A stretch of DNA of 64,000 nucleotides from Liolophura sinensis (GCF_032854445.1 NC_088298.1:5390160-5454159); one strand, 5' to 3'; positions 44,313 to 57,039 are shown, counted from the first letter of the stretch. Program-made: numbers and translations. The notes: a model not told the origin generated them from the letters alone.

Positions 44313-45505
44313 AGCCGTGTATGTTCACGTGGTGGATTAAGTCTGCACGAAGGAAGGTATATGCGTCTGTCGCCTAGGGGTGGGAACTCTTTACAGCGCA
44401 TGTGTCGCTCTCTACGTTCGCTTTATATCCCTACCATCACTAGACAAGCTTGAACTTTGAAATCTGTGCAACGCACGTAGGCTCATTAAGGCTTAACCTC
44501 TTCACTGGTTGTCCTTGCGCGAACGTATGGTCAACATTCATTTATCAATAAAACTGTGTCAGGCGATCGTTCGAAAAAAGTTGAACATACTTTATATAAA
44601 GGGAATGGACGTTTATCTAGTATTAATAGAAACGAAAGTTGAGACAGGGACTTTATATTTTCTGACATCGCTTCCCGCCTCATCGCTGTGCTATGAGTGA
44701 CCTTAGCGTTGTTAGAGATTTTTGTACAAAATTTGTTATTGGTGGCAGGGATGTAAAGCGAACGTCGGGAGCGACGCATACTCAGTAAGAAGTGTGCTGT
44801 GGCATCGGGAATTAGCATACATCTGAACCGGCAATTGCCATTTTGCGTTTACACAGTCAAAAATGGTGGACTAAGCTGAGCCGTCAGTTAGGTCACTAAA
44901 ACTGACGGATCAAAGAAAGCTGTCCTAAATGGAGTCGGCCTGGTTTAGGTCACCTTTTCACGTTAGTATAATCATTCGAGCCGGTTATTCCATCAAATGC
45001 CTTCACTTTACAATTTGAAGTTTTACAATTCTCTTGTAAGTAAACATGAACGGAGCGATTTGCGTCTAATTCCACAGCACAATGGCGTCTAATTTCACTT
45101 GACCGGGCTGTGGGAAGGGTGTTCATCGTGTTGAATTAGATCACCACGTTGGGTATATATTGCAAATCAAAGAGCAATCGAGATACACATCGGCAACAAG
45201 CCACATTGTTTTGTAGCAAATGAACATCCGAATGGAGCGAAAATCACGATCATCTTCACACCAAATTCTTTACGACTTCCGTCATCCCTTAATCCGGACC
45301 TAAGAAGTCCAAAACTGAATTAAATTCATCGAAATTTACATTGGGTCATTTTCAGTTGGCGATAACATCTGTAATGGTAAGAAACATGACACTTTGATAC
45401 AAGCAAACGCACACGCAGAGGTTTCATGTTTTAAAGTTGTAGAAATATAAAAAGGTAAGGGAATATGTTTAGATCGATTTAATAAACCCGCCTTACATCT
45501 TTCGC
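44313..45505. other. No recognised gene
   Basis: No ORF with recognisable similarity and no repeats of the families above. Confidence 0.4.
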
Positions 45506-45510
45506 TGACT

Positions 45511-45721
45511 TCTAGAGCCTATGAGAGATACGAGTTCTCGGAAATTCCGCGTGGGGGCGCTCGCGGATATACCGGAAGTTGGGATTAGAACCCTGTCCAT
45601 ACTTGGTATTCGCGCATGAACGTTGGGCGAAAGAAGCGTTTTCTAACCCCAACTTCCCGTATATGCGCGAGCGCCCACACGCGGAACTCCCGAGAGCTCA
45701 TTGATGTCATAGGCCCTATAG
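45511..45721. repeat. Large imperfect foldback (about 80-bp arms)
   Basis: Left arm 45511-45591 and right arm 45641-45721 are inverted copies at roughly 80-85% identity by eye, for example 'cgcgtgggggcgctcgcgga' against the complement of 'tgcgcgagcgcccacacgcg'. The loop is about 49 bp. The arms are much more GC/CpG-rich than their surroundings. It may be a foldback transposon or a structured RNA; class unknown. Confidence 0.85.
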
Positions 45722-48060
45722 CCATCACCTTACAGGCATGGATTGAAGTTGAACACGCTACTCAGTTACATGATGCTTAATGGACCTTGGTGTATATACC
45801 ACGGGTATATATGGGGCAGATTCCCCCACCCCTCGCCACCAATAAGGAGTGCATTATTTTTGGAAAACGCCGGACACTCTCGTTTACTCTACCCGTTAAG
45901 TTGACCGCCATTGTATCAGTGAAAACAATTTAAAGCGTATGGCGTTAACAACAACAAAATAAGTAAATAAATGACTCTACACAGGTGTCATATGGACATA
46001 ATTTGACACTTACAACAGAAACAAATAATGTTTTGAAATAATTCCATTTTAATTTTAATTTACACATATGTTTTGTATATAGGATATAATTTCTGCAGGC
46101 ACAGGTTATCTGCCTCCGTCCCGTGGAAAGGGACAACATGCAAAGGTACGTACAGCATAGTATATATCATTAAGTCTTAACTTGTAACAGGTATTCCGAA
46201 CACCCAATTACCCATTCTTAGAATTAAACAACACAAAGCAATATATACAGACTGACTATGGTTTTGTTCGAAGTTATATTAATTTCTTGCTCCTCTTTAA
46301 TCGCGGCAGTCAAAGCGGCTTTTCTAAAATGGCTTCTAAACAAATATTGAAACATTTTTGATAATCTGAGGAGATAACTCAAAAACATTGCATTTCTTTA
46401 CTTGTTGCCTATGGTGTGAGTGTAAGTTAGCAATGGAATATTTCACTTCTAAGTACCCGGTGAACATTATGGTAGGATGAAACAGGGCAGAGCCAGGGGA
46501 ACTCCGGCCACCATCTGTAGGTTGGTGGCAGACCCATTTTAATTGTATATTCAGGGCCAATCTCAGCACATACTCTGTTACCAAAAACCTTTACAGAGAA
46601 CAAGGGCTACATCCGAAAAGTTGGTTAGTCTGCTTTTTAAGTTTTCCTAGAAACTATGTTCCATTAATGAAATGAAGAGCCCTGCATTGTTTTCCAGTTG
46701 CTGTAGACATGACGTAACTCATTCACGTATTCAGCATCTCAAAAGTGAAGTCGAACCAATTTAAAGGCGACCAACAAAATGAAGGCTCATTCCGACACAT
46801 GTGCACTGTAGATTGTTAAGCGCATAAAATTGCAATGGATATGTGTGAAGAATAAGATCTCCTTGTGAAGTACCAGTCATGCATGAAGGCCTGACTGAGG
46901 TAGAATGCTAAGCGAATGTGGTTCACTGGTTCACCAAAGAAAACCACACTGCATACACACAATGAATAGTAGTAGTTACGGACTTATTGCGAAAATGGCC
47001 CTTCTGAGTTGTTGTTAGATGCAGTTGGCATATTTCTTATTGATCGTACCCGTAGATCTTAGTTTCCGAACCAATAACCATAAGTTTTTGACCAATAACT
47101 GTAAATGCCCAGGGATGAATGTCCTATATATATGACCGTATGGCTTTGTTTTCTTAAGAAGCTTACTTATATTTACATTCTACGTGGACAAGATACGAGT
47201 TTAAGTGCAAATAGACGGACAGCTTGCATGTATGAGAGAGTCTGATTGGCTGGTAACTTTTAAACCCTATTTATAGGGTTGATGCACGCCACAAACAGGC
47301 CTTACGGCCATTCAACAAAAACTACAAAACGTTTTCCCGCCCGAAAATAAAGACAGATTTAGAATCTCCTAGTATTCACAATAAACTTTGCTATTTACTC
47401 GAATACTTTGATTTTGTTCTGACATGGCTTTTAATATGTACTATAAAATGTCGTGTGGAATTAGCCTCACAAACAACTTTAACTGCGCAACAGTGTATAG
47501 GGGATATTGTAGAAGAACGTACAGCTCAGTTTGCTTTATCATCACAGAGATCACACCGTCCAGTAGTTGCCGGTTAATGTTAAAGAGACGTCAGTTTAAA
47601 GGCTTAACGCAGGACATGACTCTGAACAGCAAGACGCCCTTACATTGTCAATATAGCCTTACATATCTGTTGAAAACAGAGGTCTGGAAATGATACAGGA
47701 ACTATCGTCAATTCATTCTGCAAAGTGGATAAAAAATCTGACTTGAATTCATGAAAAATTTCTCTAGAAGACAAGGTATACGATACAGATATATTAGAGA
47801 ATAGTACAGCTTGGTTAGAAACTGTTGATGAAAAAACATTGTAATTTTCCTTTAAACCGCAATATACTGCAGTTGTGACTGCAACAACGTCCTAGACTTC
47901 AAAAGTTTACAAGAAAGCAAAGGGTTGTTCTCAAACAGAATCGATTTGCAACAACAACTATAAATTTCTAATCCACAGAAAATCCTCAAAATACGCTTGA
48001 TCTTTGAAGTTTGCCAAAACCATATCTGTAAACGATTGGCGTTTTTACTTGCTTCCTAAC
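45722..48060. other. Mostly unique, repeat scraps only
   Basis: A truncated SINE family 1 piece is at about 46415-46545 ('gtgaacattatggtaggatg'), and a SINE-like tail at about 45890-45970 ('tggcgttaacaacaacaaaa'). No coding exon recognised. Confidence 0.4.
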
Positions 48061-48064
48061 AATG

Positions 48065-48205
48065 TTATATTTTATTTATTTATTTGATTAGTGTTTTACG
48101 CCGTACTCAAGAATATTTCACTTATACGACGGCGGCCAGCGTTATGGTGGGAGGAACCCGGGGAACCCACGACCATCCGCAGGTTGCTGGCCGTCACTCT
48201 CACGT
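48065..48205 (-). repeat. SINE family 1, truncated
   Basis: Reverse-oriented: tail, 'ttagtgttttacgccgtact' to 'catccgcaggttgctggccg', then lost. Confidence 0.85.
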
Positions 48206-48989
48206 CTGGCAACAATGTTATACAATTTGAAACTAGCAGCGTGATGGCATGGATTAAAGAGCATTATCTAACAATCCGTCAAGGTAAAGCAGAAATTCAG
48301 ACATCATGTACAAACTCTGGATAATCCAGTTCAACATTTCATAACTCCAAGTCCAAGAATATCCAAGAAGATACAGATTTCCATACACGGACAATAAATT
48401 TGTATGAAAACTTTTAATTACTTCTACGTCCAGGTAGATATCTTCCTTTAAGCTAATACATCTTTTTAAGGAATTTTCATGCCAATTCTATTCACGAAAC
48501 TTGTCTTGAGGAATTTGATTTTTCGCTTGGATACTTCTCTTGGTGCCTCTTGGCCACTTATATACTGACGACTACTAGTTATCAAACGAAACTTCCTCCA
48601 TTAGGTTCCCAGTCACGCTTCAGACGTCATTAAATTGTCACGCCCAAGGCGCATGGCAACTAACGACATTCGAAATCGCCCTGGTTGTTTCTTCGCCACA
48701 CTGGAAGTGATGCCAAAACACATGACAAGTAACATCACGTAAAAGACCTGTAATTATTGCGTCTACAAAACCTTATACGACCAAAACGCAATGGAAGTGG
48801 CGTTTTACATAACAACTGTACTTCTTGCGTGCACATAGCGGAAGTACAAAGAAGACGCATGACAAATAACGTTCGTATCTCAGTACGTAAATTTTTATAT
48901 CTCATCTCAATTCATTTTATGTATAGATGACAACCCTGTACTTGTAGAAGACCGTCGTTCTGCTCATATCGAAGACAGATCATACATAG

Positions 48990-50160
48990 ACTACAGGCCT
49001 GCTGAGATCCAAGACAGTTCTGGTATACTTCGCAGTTCTGGTAAGATAGAAGGAAATTCTTGTGAAGACCACAGTTCTAGTGAGATCGAAGACAATTATT
49101 ATAAAGATTACAGTTCTGGTAAGATCGAGGATTGTTGAATTAGTAAACCGCTGTTATTTGTAGACACCACAATACTGCTCAGGTCGAAGACAGTCCATTG
49201 TAGAAACCACAGCTCTGTTCTGATCGAATATATTTCATTGTACAGGCAAATGTTATGTTCTAATCGAAAACTATTGATTGTAAAGACCACAGTTTTGTTC
49301 CGATCGAAGGTATTTCATTGTATAGACAAACGGTATGTTCAGATCGAACCCAGTTCATGTATAAACCACAGTTCTGTTCAGCTGAATGTAAAACAGTCCA
49401 TGTATAAACGCCAGTTCTGTTCAGATCGAAAACTATTCATTTCACAGACCACAGTTGTGTCCTGGTCGAAATCTACTCATTGTAAAGACCACAGTTCTGT
49501 TTTGATCAAAGGCATTTCATTGAATAGACAAATGTTATGTTCAGATCTAACACAGTTCACATCTAGACCACAGTTCTATTCAGCTGGATGTAAAACAATT
49601 TAAGTTTAGACGCCAGTTCTGTACACATCGGCGGCTGTTCATTGTAGAGATCACGGTTCTGTTCTGGTCGAAGGTACTTCATTGCGCAGACAAGTGTTAT
49701 GTTTAGATCAAACACAGTTCATGTCTAAACCAGTTCTGTTCAGCTGGATGTAAAACAGTCTAGACTGTATAGACGCCAGTTCTGTACACATAGGAGGTTG
49801 TTCATTGTAGAGACCAAATTTATGTACAAATCGAAGTCATTTCATTGAACAATGTATAGACAAAAGTTGTGTTCACATCGAAGGCAGTTCACGTCTAGAT
49901 CACAACTCTGCTCAGCTGGCTCTAAACCAGTTCATGACTGAAAACTGTTCATTTACAGACAACAGTTCTGTTCAGCTGGATATAAGCCAGCACATGACTG
50001 AAAACTGTTTATGTAAGGACAACAGCTCTGTTAAGCTGGATATAAGAAAGTCCATGACTGAAAGCTGTTTGCGTATTGATGTTGAGATCGACGACATTTT
50101 CTATTTAGGCCAAATTTCTGATCAAATCAAATACGGTTCTTCAGAATTCTGGTAAGAATC
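48990..50160. repeat. Diverged repeat array (cagttctgttcagatcgaa type)
   Basis: Degenerate units of about 45-75 bp built from 'accacagttctgttctgatc', 'atttcattgtatagacaaac' and 'gttatgttcagatcgaa'. Larger blocks recur at about 49206, 49281, 49490 and 49641. Old array with no coding support, about 1.6 kb downstream of the receptor gene's stop codon. Confidence 0.75.
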
Positions 50161-50164
50161 CCCG

Positions 50165-51730
50165 TTCTGTTCAAATCCCACTCAGTTCATGTATAGACAA
50201 TCATTATGTCAATAATCAAAGCAGAAGAAAGACAGTTAATGTATGACTGTCAGTTGTGTCTGCATACTATACCGTTCATTTCATGATCATTATTCTGTTA
50301 AGATTGCGAGATTCCGGAACAACCCTAAGCATTGAAGAACAAAGCACAGATTTGTTGGTAGCTTGTACCTATCAGGCACACAATACTGTTCAATCAAAAA
50401 AATTAATGAATGTTCACATTACAAAGGTAACCTTGTTTTCAAGTTACTTGGTTGAAAACTATCAATAAAACCCCCACAACACTACCGTTTATACAGTTTC
50501 CCTACGCACGTAAAGTCTTTTCACCTTTTATAGCTTTCCATGAGGAATTGTGTGCATAATACAGACACGTTTTCACAGTTCCATATTTTGTTTGTGTTTC
50601 ATGCTAAACATACTGTTAAATGTGCATGTAAATAATACAGCTCTGTTCAGTTTTGGTCTTCGTGGAAAGAAATAATATATTTTTTCCCAGGTTGTGGATT
50701 CTTCTTGATGGTTCACGTACATTTTTGTTTTAAATGATTAGAGAAATCCATTTTTAAAATTCACAAAAACAAAACAAATCTTTCTCAGTTTTCTTTTCGT
50801 CTCAAGAAAAGTTTTTCAGATGTCCGATTATATTTTTAAAGGCAGTCCATTTAAGGATACTCGGTGCGTCGACACAATTCATGACAAGACTACATGTATA
50901 TTCAGATCCAAAGTGCTTTACGACAGATACTACTGTAGAAAGATTCTGGATTCTTTATTACAAGTCCACACAGACGTCCGTTGTTTCTTCACGCACATGT
51001 ACTAGATCCTGTAACAAGAGACGATATAAATTCTGACACTTTTCCAGATGCCGTACCCCAGTCCGTATTAAACGCAACTTATATTCCAGATGTTACACGT
51101 AAGTTTATATAGAGCTGACACACAAGCACCGTTTTGTCAAGCACTGTTTTATGACTTTCCGGTGTCGAGCAATTTTACGTCCACACGATAACGTCAAGAT
51201 TCCAGCGGTTGTAAAACAGATCATCCAGATCATCCAGATCATCCAGATCATAATTTTCAAGAGTTGTTTTGTTTTTCCAGATTCATATACGATGGGTCAA
51301 CACTTCTGTCAAACACTGTTTAGATTTCAGATGTTGAACAGGTTCACAATCACACAACGACGCCAACATTTCGGTGGCTTTAAAACGAGCTTCCCAAACT
51401 ACACAACGTTGTACTGAAGTCGATACGGTTGAACAATAGTCCGTGCAAACACGTCTAAAATTATACACCACTTGGATTTTAGATATTTAATTATGCACTA
51501 GTCCATTCAAAGCACGCCTTGTTTTTCAGATGGTAAGTCTTAGTTCATATTAAAAGACGGTTTAAACTCTAGATGACTATGTACCTTAGTTTGTATGAAA
51601 ACAGAAAAGACAAGTCCAAGCAAGAAGAGCCTGTATTCCATATAGCTGTCATCAGCCCGTATGTACAAAGTTTAGAAACAGTAATTGCCATGGTTACACA
51701 TGACACTTTACGTCAAGTTCAGTAACCCTT
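50165..51730. other. Downstream flank / possible 3' UTR of the receptor
   Basis: AT-rich region downstream of the receptor stop codon (minus strand). A (catccagat)3 microsatellite lies at 51222-51250. No clear polyadenylation site was chosen. Confidence 0.35.
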
Positions 51731-51972
51731 TCATATCCCTGTTACCACGGTTGGCGAGGATCCTGACGGTAAGTAAGAGCCTCGTTTTGACCCCACCGCT
51801 CGGCAGATCTTAGTGTTGAACAGTGTGTAGATAACCGGATTGGCGGCGCTGTTTAAAGGGGCTAAACTCTGTATGAATGTGGATATGGCGACTTTTTCCT
51901 GACTCATGGGAATGTGGCCATACACATCGAGAAGGTCGAAAACGAAAAACGGGCTCCAGCAACAGATGAAAA
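51731..51972 (-). CDS. CCAP/NPS-type neuropeptide receptor, last exon (TM6-TM7, stop)
   Basis: Terminal coding exon of a class A GPCR resembling crustacean cardioactive peptide receptors and vertebrate neuropeptide S receptor (vasopressin-receptor-related group, typically Gq-coupled). After a TTTCAG acceptor (phase 1) it encodes the TM6 motif [18 protein letters not shown] (CWxP), then [20 protein letters not shown] (TM7, NPxxY) and a short tail of about 26 residues ending at TGA 51731-51733. The [11 protein letters not shown] block is highly characteristic of this subfamily. The five exons here give about 284 contiguous residues from TM2 to the end with every junction in phase. Confidence 0.93.
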
Positions 51973-52287
51973 CTGAAACGGTAGAATTTACGAAAAAGTG
52001 TTAAGATGTCAGCAGTCTGAATTCGACAGATTCTCCCACTAATCGGGGGCATTTGGCGGGAACAAGCGCTCCACAACTTTCTTAGTGCAAATTTGATGGT
52101 TGGGGGCCTTCTTGCATAAACCGGGATTCTTCTGATAGGCTAATTATTGCCCGGGCCTGACCCTTTTGCATTGTTTTAATACTATTGTTTATTAAATGTG
52201 ATGACAACACAGCAATTTAAGTAATTCTAGACCCGTGATGTCTAATTAATTGCAATTAACCTTACTGCATTGTCTTACCTACCTCTA

Positions 52288-52773
52288 CTTAAAGGCAAAG
52301 GCCACTCCAATATGAAGTATATATCAGCTGAAGGATCATTAAAAACTGTCCAGGAAATTAGCTGGATTTATTTTTTTTATAGATTTTTTTTTCTAACCGA
52401 TTAAAATTGTGTTAAAAGATCAGATTCTGCGGTGGCCTGTAATGACCCAGTAGGTATCAATTACGTCACATCTATACTTTTAGCCTGAAATAGCCTGAAA
52501 GGTCAAATGGGTGAATGCATTCATAGATCTATATTTATATGCATTTTGAATGATGAAATATAGCAGTCTAATGTGTGTTAAGTAGCAAAAGCCTCATGTG
52601 ACGTCACTGGTCAGATTTTGGTCAGTAATAGCAACTATAGATAAAAATATTAAAATGCATTTTACAAGGTTAAACAAACTGTAAAAAAAATAAATCAAAC
52701 TATTTTCCTGGGCAGTTCTTAATGGCCCTTGATGTTATACACACTTCATTTTCGAGTGGTCTTTGTCTTCAAG
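52288..52773. mobile_element. MITE with about 95-bp inverted repeats (receptor intron)
   Basis: Left end 'cttaaaggcaaaggccactc', with 'aaaactgtccaggaaattag' further in, mirrors the right end ('gagtggtctttgtcttcaag', 'tttcctgggcagttctt') along about 95 bp, including a matching T/A-rich 'tggatttatttttttta' block. The 486-bp element has no ORF. Its interior contains 'catgtgacgtcactggtcag', the TGACGTCA-bearing module that is tandemly repeated at 40.5 kb. Confidence 0.8.
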
Positions 52774-53017
52774 CCATAAGCTACTAATTTGCTACTATTT
52801 AAGCACTTACATGAAGAGTTAGGTAAACTGACAAGCGACCGTATTTCACAGATTAGGTGTGACCATTGGCCACTTATCACACTGTGGTCACCACCCTGGT
52901 TTTACTGTTTATGTTGTTTTGTTTTAAATTACACAGACTTATTTAGGTTCATTTACTTTCCACAAGTATAAGCTCTACACCAGGCTGACCAGTTTGAATA
53001 TAAGACATATACTATAG

Positions 53018-53290
53018 CCAATATATTTATTTATTTTTTTGATTAGTATTTTGACAAGAATGTTTCATTTATACGACGGTGGCCAGCATTATGGTGGAAG
53101 GAAAGTGTGCACAGCCCGGGGGGGGGGGGGACACAAGAACATCCACAGGTTTCTGCAAAACCGTCGCACATACGGCCGGAGACGAAGCCAGCATGAACTG
53201 GACTTAAACTCACAGCGGAAGCATCCGTGAGACGTTCTTCAGCTATTGTGCCGGGATGGCACGCTAACGACCTCGGCAACGGGGGCCCCC
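53018..53290 (-). repeat. SINE family 1 copy (receptor intron)
   Basis: Reverse-oriented and near full length, from (ttta)n to 'cctcggcaacgggggccccc'; a G run at 53119-53130 is expanded. Confidence 0.88.
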
Positions 53291-53341
53291 TACAGCCACT
53301 ATAAAGACTTTAAGCAGATTGATGTAAAACTTCTGACTCAC

Positions 53342-53461
53342 CCGTAACTATTGTTAATGTCATCTTTATCGTTTTAATCTTGGCCTTTGGAATAACTCCC
53401 CGACTACTTGAGGCCTGTTTAAGTTCAATATTTCCATTCCTGCAGCTCTCACAACTGTCTC
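53342..53461 (-). CDS. CCAP/NPS-type receptor exon (ICL3 to TM6 start)
   Basis: 120 nt, TCCTCCAG acceptor and GTGAGT donor, phase 1 at both ends. It encodes the third intracellular loop: DSCESCRNGNIELKQASSSR, GVIPKAKIKTIKMTLTIV, leading into TM6. The basic SRGxIPKAKIKTIKMT block is shared by CCAP/NPS receptors. The upstream intron is a 35-bp minisatellite reaching to within about 12 bases of the acceptor. Confidence 0.92.
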
Positions 53462-53474
53462 CTGGAGGAAGAGG

Positions 53475-54775
53475 TATAAAACAACCAGTGAGACGCAAAC
53501 GTAACTAAATTTATAACAACCAGTCAGATGCAAACATTACTAAATGTATAACAACCTGTCAAATGTAAACGTAACTAAAGGTATAACAGCCAGGCAGACG
53601 TAATCGTAACCAAATAAACAATAATCGGTCAGACGTAAACGTAACTAAATGTATAACAACCAGTCAGACGTAAACGTAACTAAATGTATAACAACCTGTC
53701 AGACGTAAACGTAACTAAATGTATAATAACCAGGCAGACGTAATCGTAACCAAATAAACAATAATCGGTCAGACGTAAACGTAACTAAATGTATAACAAC
53801 CTGTCAGATGTAAACATAGCTAAATGTACAACAACCAGGCAGACGTAAACGTAACTAAATGTATAACAACCAGGCAGACGTAATCGTAACCAAATAAACA
53901 ATAATCGGTCAGACGTAAACGTAACTAAATGTATAACAACCAGTCAGACGTAAACGTAAGTAAATTTATAACAACCAGTCAGGCGTAAACGAAACTAAAT
54001 GTATAACAACCAATCAGGCGTAAACGAAACTAAATGTATAACAACCAGTCAGACGTAAACGAAACTAAATGTATAATAACCAGGCAGACGTAATCGTAAC
54101 CAAATAAACAATAATCGGTCAGACGTAAACGTAACTAAATGTATAACAACCAGTCAGACGTAAACGTAAGTAAATGTATAACAACCAGTCAGGCGTAAAC
54201 GAAACTAAATGTATAACAACCAGTCAGGCGTAAACGAAACTAAATGTATAACAACCTGTCAGTTGTAAACATAGCTAAATGTATACCAACCTGTCAGATG
54301 TAAACGTAACTAAATGTATAACAACCTTTCAGACGTAAACGAAACTCAATGTATAACAACCAGTCAGTCGTAAACGTAGCTAAATGTATACCAACTTGTC
54401 AGATGTAAACGAAACTAAATGTATAACTACCAGTCAGGCGTAAACGAAACTAAATGTATAACAACCTGTCAGATGTAAACATAGCTAAATGTATACCAAC
54501 CTGTCAGATGTAAACGTAACTAAATGTATAACAACCTTTCAGACGTAAACGTAACTCAATGTATAACAACCAGTCAGTCGTAAACGTAGCTAAATGTATA
54601 ACAATCAGTCAGACGTAATAGTAACCAAATATACAATAATCGGTCAGACGTAAACGTCATCAAATGTAGAGCAACTGTTCAGACGTAAACGTCAAGAAAT
54701 ATAGAAAATCTGGGCAGTTGTAAACGTAACCAAATGCAGAACAACTGGTCAGACGTAATCGTAGCTAAATATATG
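53475..54775. repeat. 35-bp minisatellite, about 37 copies (receptor intron)
   Basis: Unit 'gtaactaaatgtataacaac' plus 'cagtcagacgtaaac'. It fills most of the 1.5-kb intron. A longer variant block ('aaataaacaataatcggtca') recurs at about 53614, 53752, 53895 and 54097, showing duplication of groups of units. Confidence 0.95.
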
Positions 54776-54966
54776 CATTACAATGTCACTGATGCTTTTA
54801 CTACTCCTAAAGTAATTTATAACCACAGGTATTGTTGTCAGTAAGTGTAACTGATTATGAAAAAAATTTTATGGCAAAACAAAACAAAAGCAAAACAAAC
54901 AAAACAAACAAACAAACAAAAAAAAAATGGGAAAAGATTCTGGTGATTTCCTCGCTAGATACTGAC

Positions 54967-55117
54967 CTCGGGGCAATAGTCTCTTCCTGGCAAACCTTGC
55001 TCCGCCGTCACTGACAGTGCCATGGTTCCAGATGATTAGCACGATGACGATGTAACAGATGGCGATGAAAATAGCAGGTAAGATGAAGAGAACGATTGCA
55101 ATAAGTGTGATGTAAAG
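54967..55117 (-). CDS. CCAP/NPS-type receptor exon (TM5)
   Basis: 151 nt, CTGCAG acceptor in phase 0, donor GTCAGT after CCCCGAG in phase 1. It encodes TM5 (LYITLIAIVLFILPAIFIAI, then CYIVIVLIIW) and the start of ICL3 (GARFARKRLLPRG). The Pro in FILPA is the conserved TM5 proline. The donor has C at +3 of the intron, weaker than its neighbours. Confidence 0.92.
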
Positions 55118-55430
55118 CTGCAGAAGAAAAAAGGAAAGGACAGATTTAATATAAATGGTGGAATTAGGCATTTGACTGGGTCACTTGGGGGTTGGGTTTG
55201 TAAATTGACATACATAATCTTAAGTTGAATTTATAAGAAAAGAACTATACACTTTCGCGATTTTTTTTAGGAAATTGTTCCACACATTTAAAGAAAAATA
55301 CGCGTTTGAGAGAGTATTAACTTTCTAAAAAGGGCCGATTTTCTAAAGCGAGCAGCTGAATTTAAAGACGCATTTGTATCCATTATTTGAACTCTTTTTA
55401 ACGACACTAAAATTCTGTCGATTCTATTTA

Positions 55431-57039
55431 CACTGTTGCCCAAAATGACGGAATAAAATAAATTCAGGTTACATTTCTGGAAAATACAAGTATTTGGTCC
55501 TCTCTGCAATACACTTGGCTCTTCCTAGCTGTTATACGAAGGACCCTTTATGTAAGTGGAAGCCAAAAATTTAGTTACGTGAAAGGGCTTTTGGTTGAGA
55601 GCCATGTAAAGCGACACAATTTAAGTTTCGTACTATCTCTCCGGCTGCATCCCTATATAAACAGGTCTTCTGTTTAGGCCATCCCTGATTTCATGGACGC
55701 AAATTTTGGCATAGCAGTTCACAGTGTCATGTCTGCTCCTACGCCACTAGCGATTCGACGGAGGGTGGTTGCCCTAAGACAGGAAGGGTTTAAACAGGCC
55801 GATATCGCCACTTTCGCAGGGATATCACAAAGTGCAGTCTCTAAGATTCTGAAACACGTCAGAGAGGTACATCAGTTAACGCCAGGAAAGCCAACAGGGC
55901 GTCCACGTTCGACCACAAGACGACAGGATAGGAGACTCGTACACCTGTGTCGAACAAACCGGAGAATGCCAACCAGCCGTCTCAGTCTCTTGTGGAGGCA
56001 ACACTATGGGGTTCGTGTTTCACGCCAAACCGTGAATGGTCGACTTACTGATCAGGGCATCGAGCAAGACGGATGGTCAGATGTCCACGTCTGATTGCTC
56101 CGCATCGTGTTGCACGATTCCTTTGGGCTAGGGGGCACCGGCGTTACAGGTCGGCCACTGGCGTCACGTCGTCTTCACTGACGAAAGCAGATACATCCTT
56201 GACCGACAAGATGGGCGACAAAGGGTTCGGAGACTGCGTGGTGAGAACCTCCATGATGACTGTGTCCGGGAGTCCCGTCAAGGTGGCGGTTCAGTGATGG
56301 TGAGGAGTGGCATTCATCATGGTGGCAAAACAGAGCTTTTCGTGGCGGAAAGAAACGTCAACGCCGCCGTGTATCTGAATATTTTACAGGAACACTGCTT
56401 GCCACATGCAAGACAAGTCTAAGGCAACAACTTTCGGCTTCAAGACGACAACGCCAGGCCACACAGGGCCAACGTCGTCAGACAATTTCTTTGGGATGAG
56501 GGTGTGGAGCAGCTCCCATGGCCAGCCTGTTCGCCTGACATGAACCCCATCGAGCATGCCTGGGATGTCCTTGGCCGTGCGATCAAGGACCGGGACAATG
56601 CACCTCAAACCCTGCAAAATTAGCATAGGCTCTGAGGGAAGAGTGGGACGCTATGCACGTTGACGTCATCAACAACCTCGTTGATAGCATGCCGCGGCGT
56701 CTCCTTGCCCTCATTCGTGCCAGAGGTGGTCACACACGTTACTAGAAACTTTTAATCTTTTGCTGAGACTTTAATTGTGCATTCCCATTTGTCAATCTCA
56801 TCGATTCATCTGTTTTCATTTGAATCTTATGGTGACATTAAATCTCAACAATTGAAACTAAATCTTCTGGTTTTGTATTCCTTTCACCAGTTTGCATTCT
56901 CTGGACGTTTGAAGATTGCAAATGGTTCCACCTTTTAACCGAAGATGGTAAATCTGTCTACAGTTTTCTGGGTAGATTTGGGCAAATTTGGAAAAAATCT
57001 GGCACAAAATAATTTATTCCATCATTTTGGGCAACAGTG
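55431..57039 (+). mobile_element. Tc1/mariner element with intact inverted ends, dead transposase
   Basis: Terminal inverted repeats: left cactgttgcccaaaatgacg and right complement cactgttgcccaaaatgatg, matching over about 27 bases with one difference, flanked by TA on both sides (55429-55430, 57040-57041), the expected Tc1 target duplication. Length 1609 bp. It lies in the receptor intron between the TM4 and TM5 exons, in opposite orientation to the gene. Confidence 0.93.
55693..56745 (+). pseudogene. Tc1-type (DD34E) transposase pseudogene
   Basis: The N-terminal frame (55693-56094) carries the helix-turn-helix region (FKQADIATFAGISQSAVSKI) and the GRP motif (GRPRSTTRRQDRR). The catalytic part continues in other frames: VVFTDESRYILD (first Asp, about 56180), LQDDNARPHR (second Asp, 56447-56449) and SPDMNPIEHAWD (Glu, 56552-56554), with 34 residues between second Asp and Glu, i.e. 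DD34E. Frameshifts occur at about 56090-56160 (two) and 56620, and a TAA interrupts at 56420-56422. All three catalytic residues are retained but no functional protein can be made. Confidence 0.9.

Noticed and set aside
55693..56094. Possible domesticated HTH gene from the Tc1 N-terminus
   Set aside because: The element still has matching terminal repeats and TA duplications, and the remaining transposase is decayed in place, so it looks like an ordinary dead transposon and not a co-opted gene.
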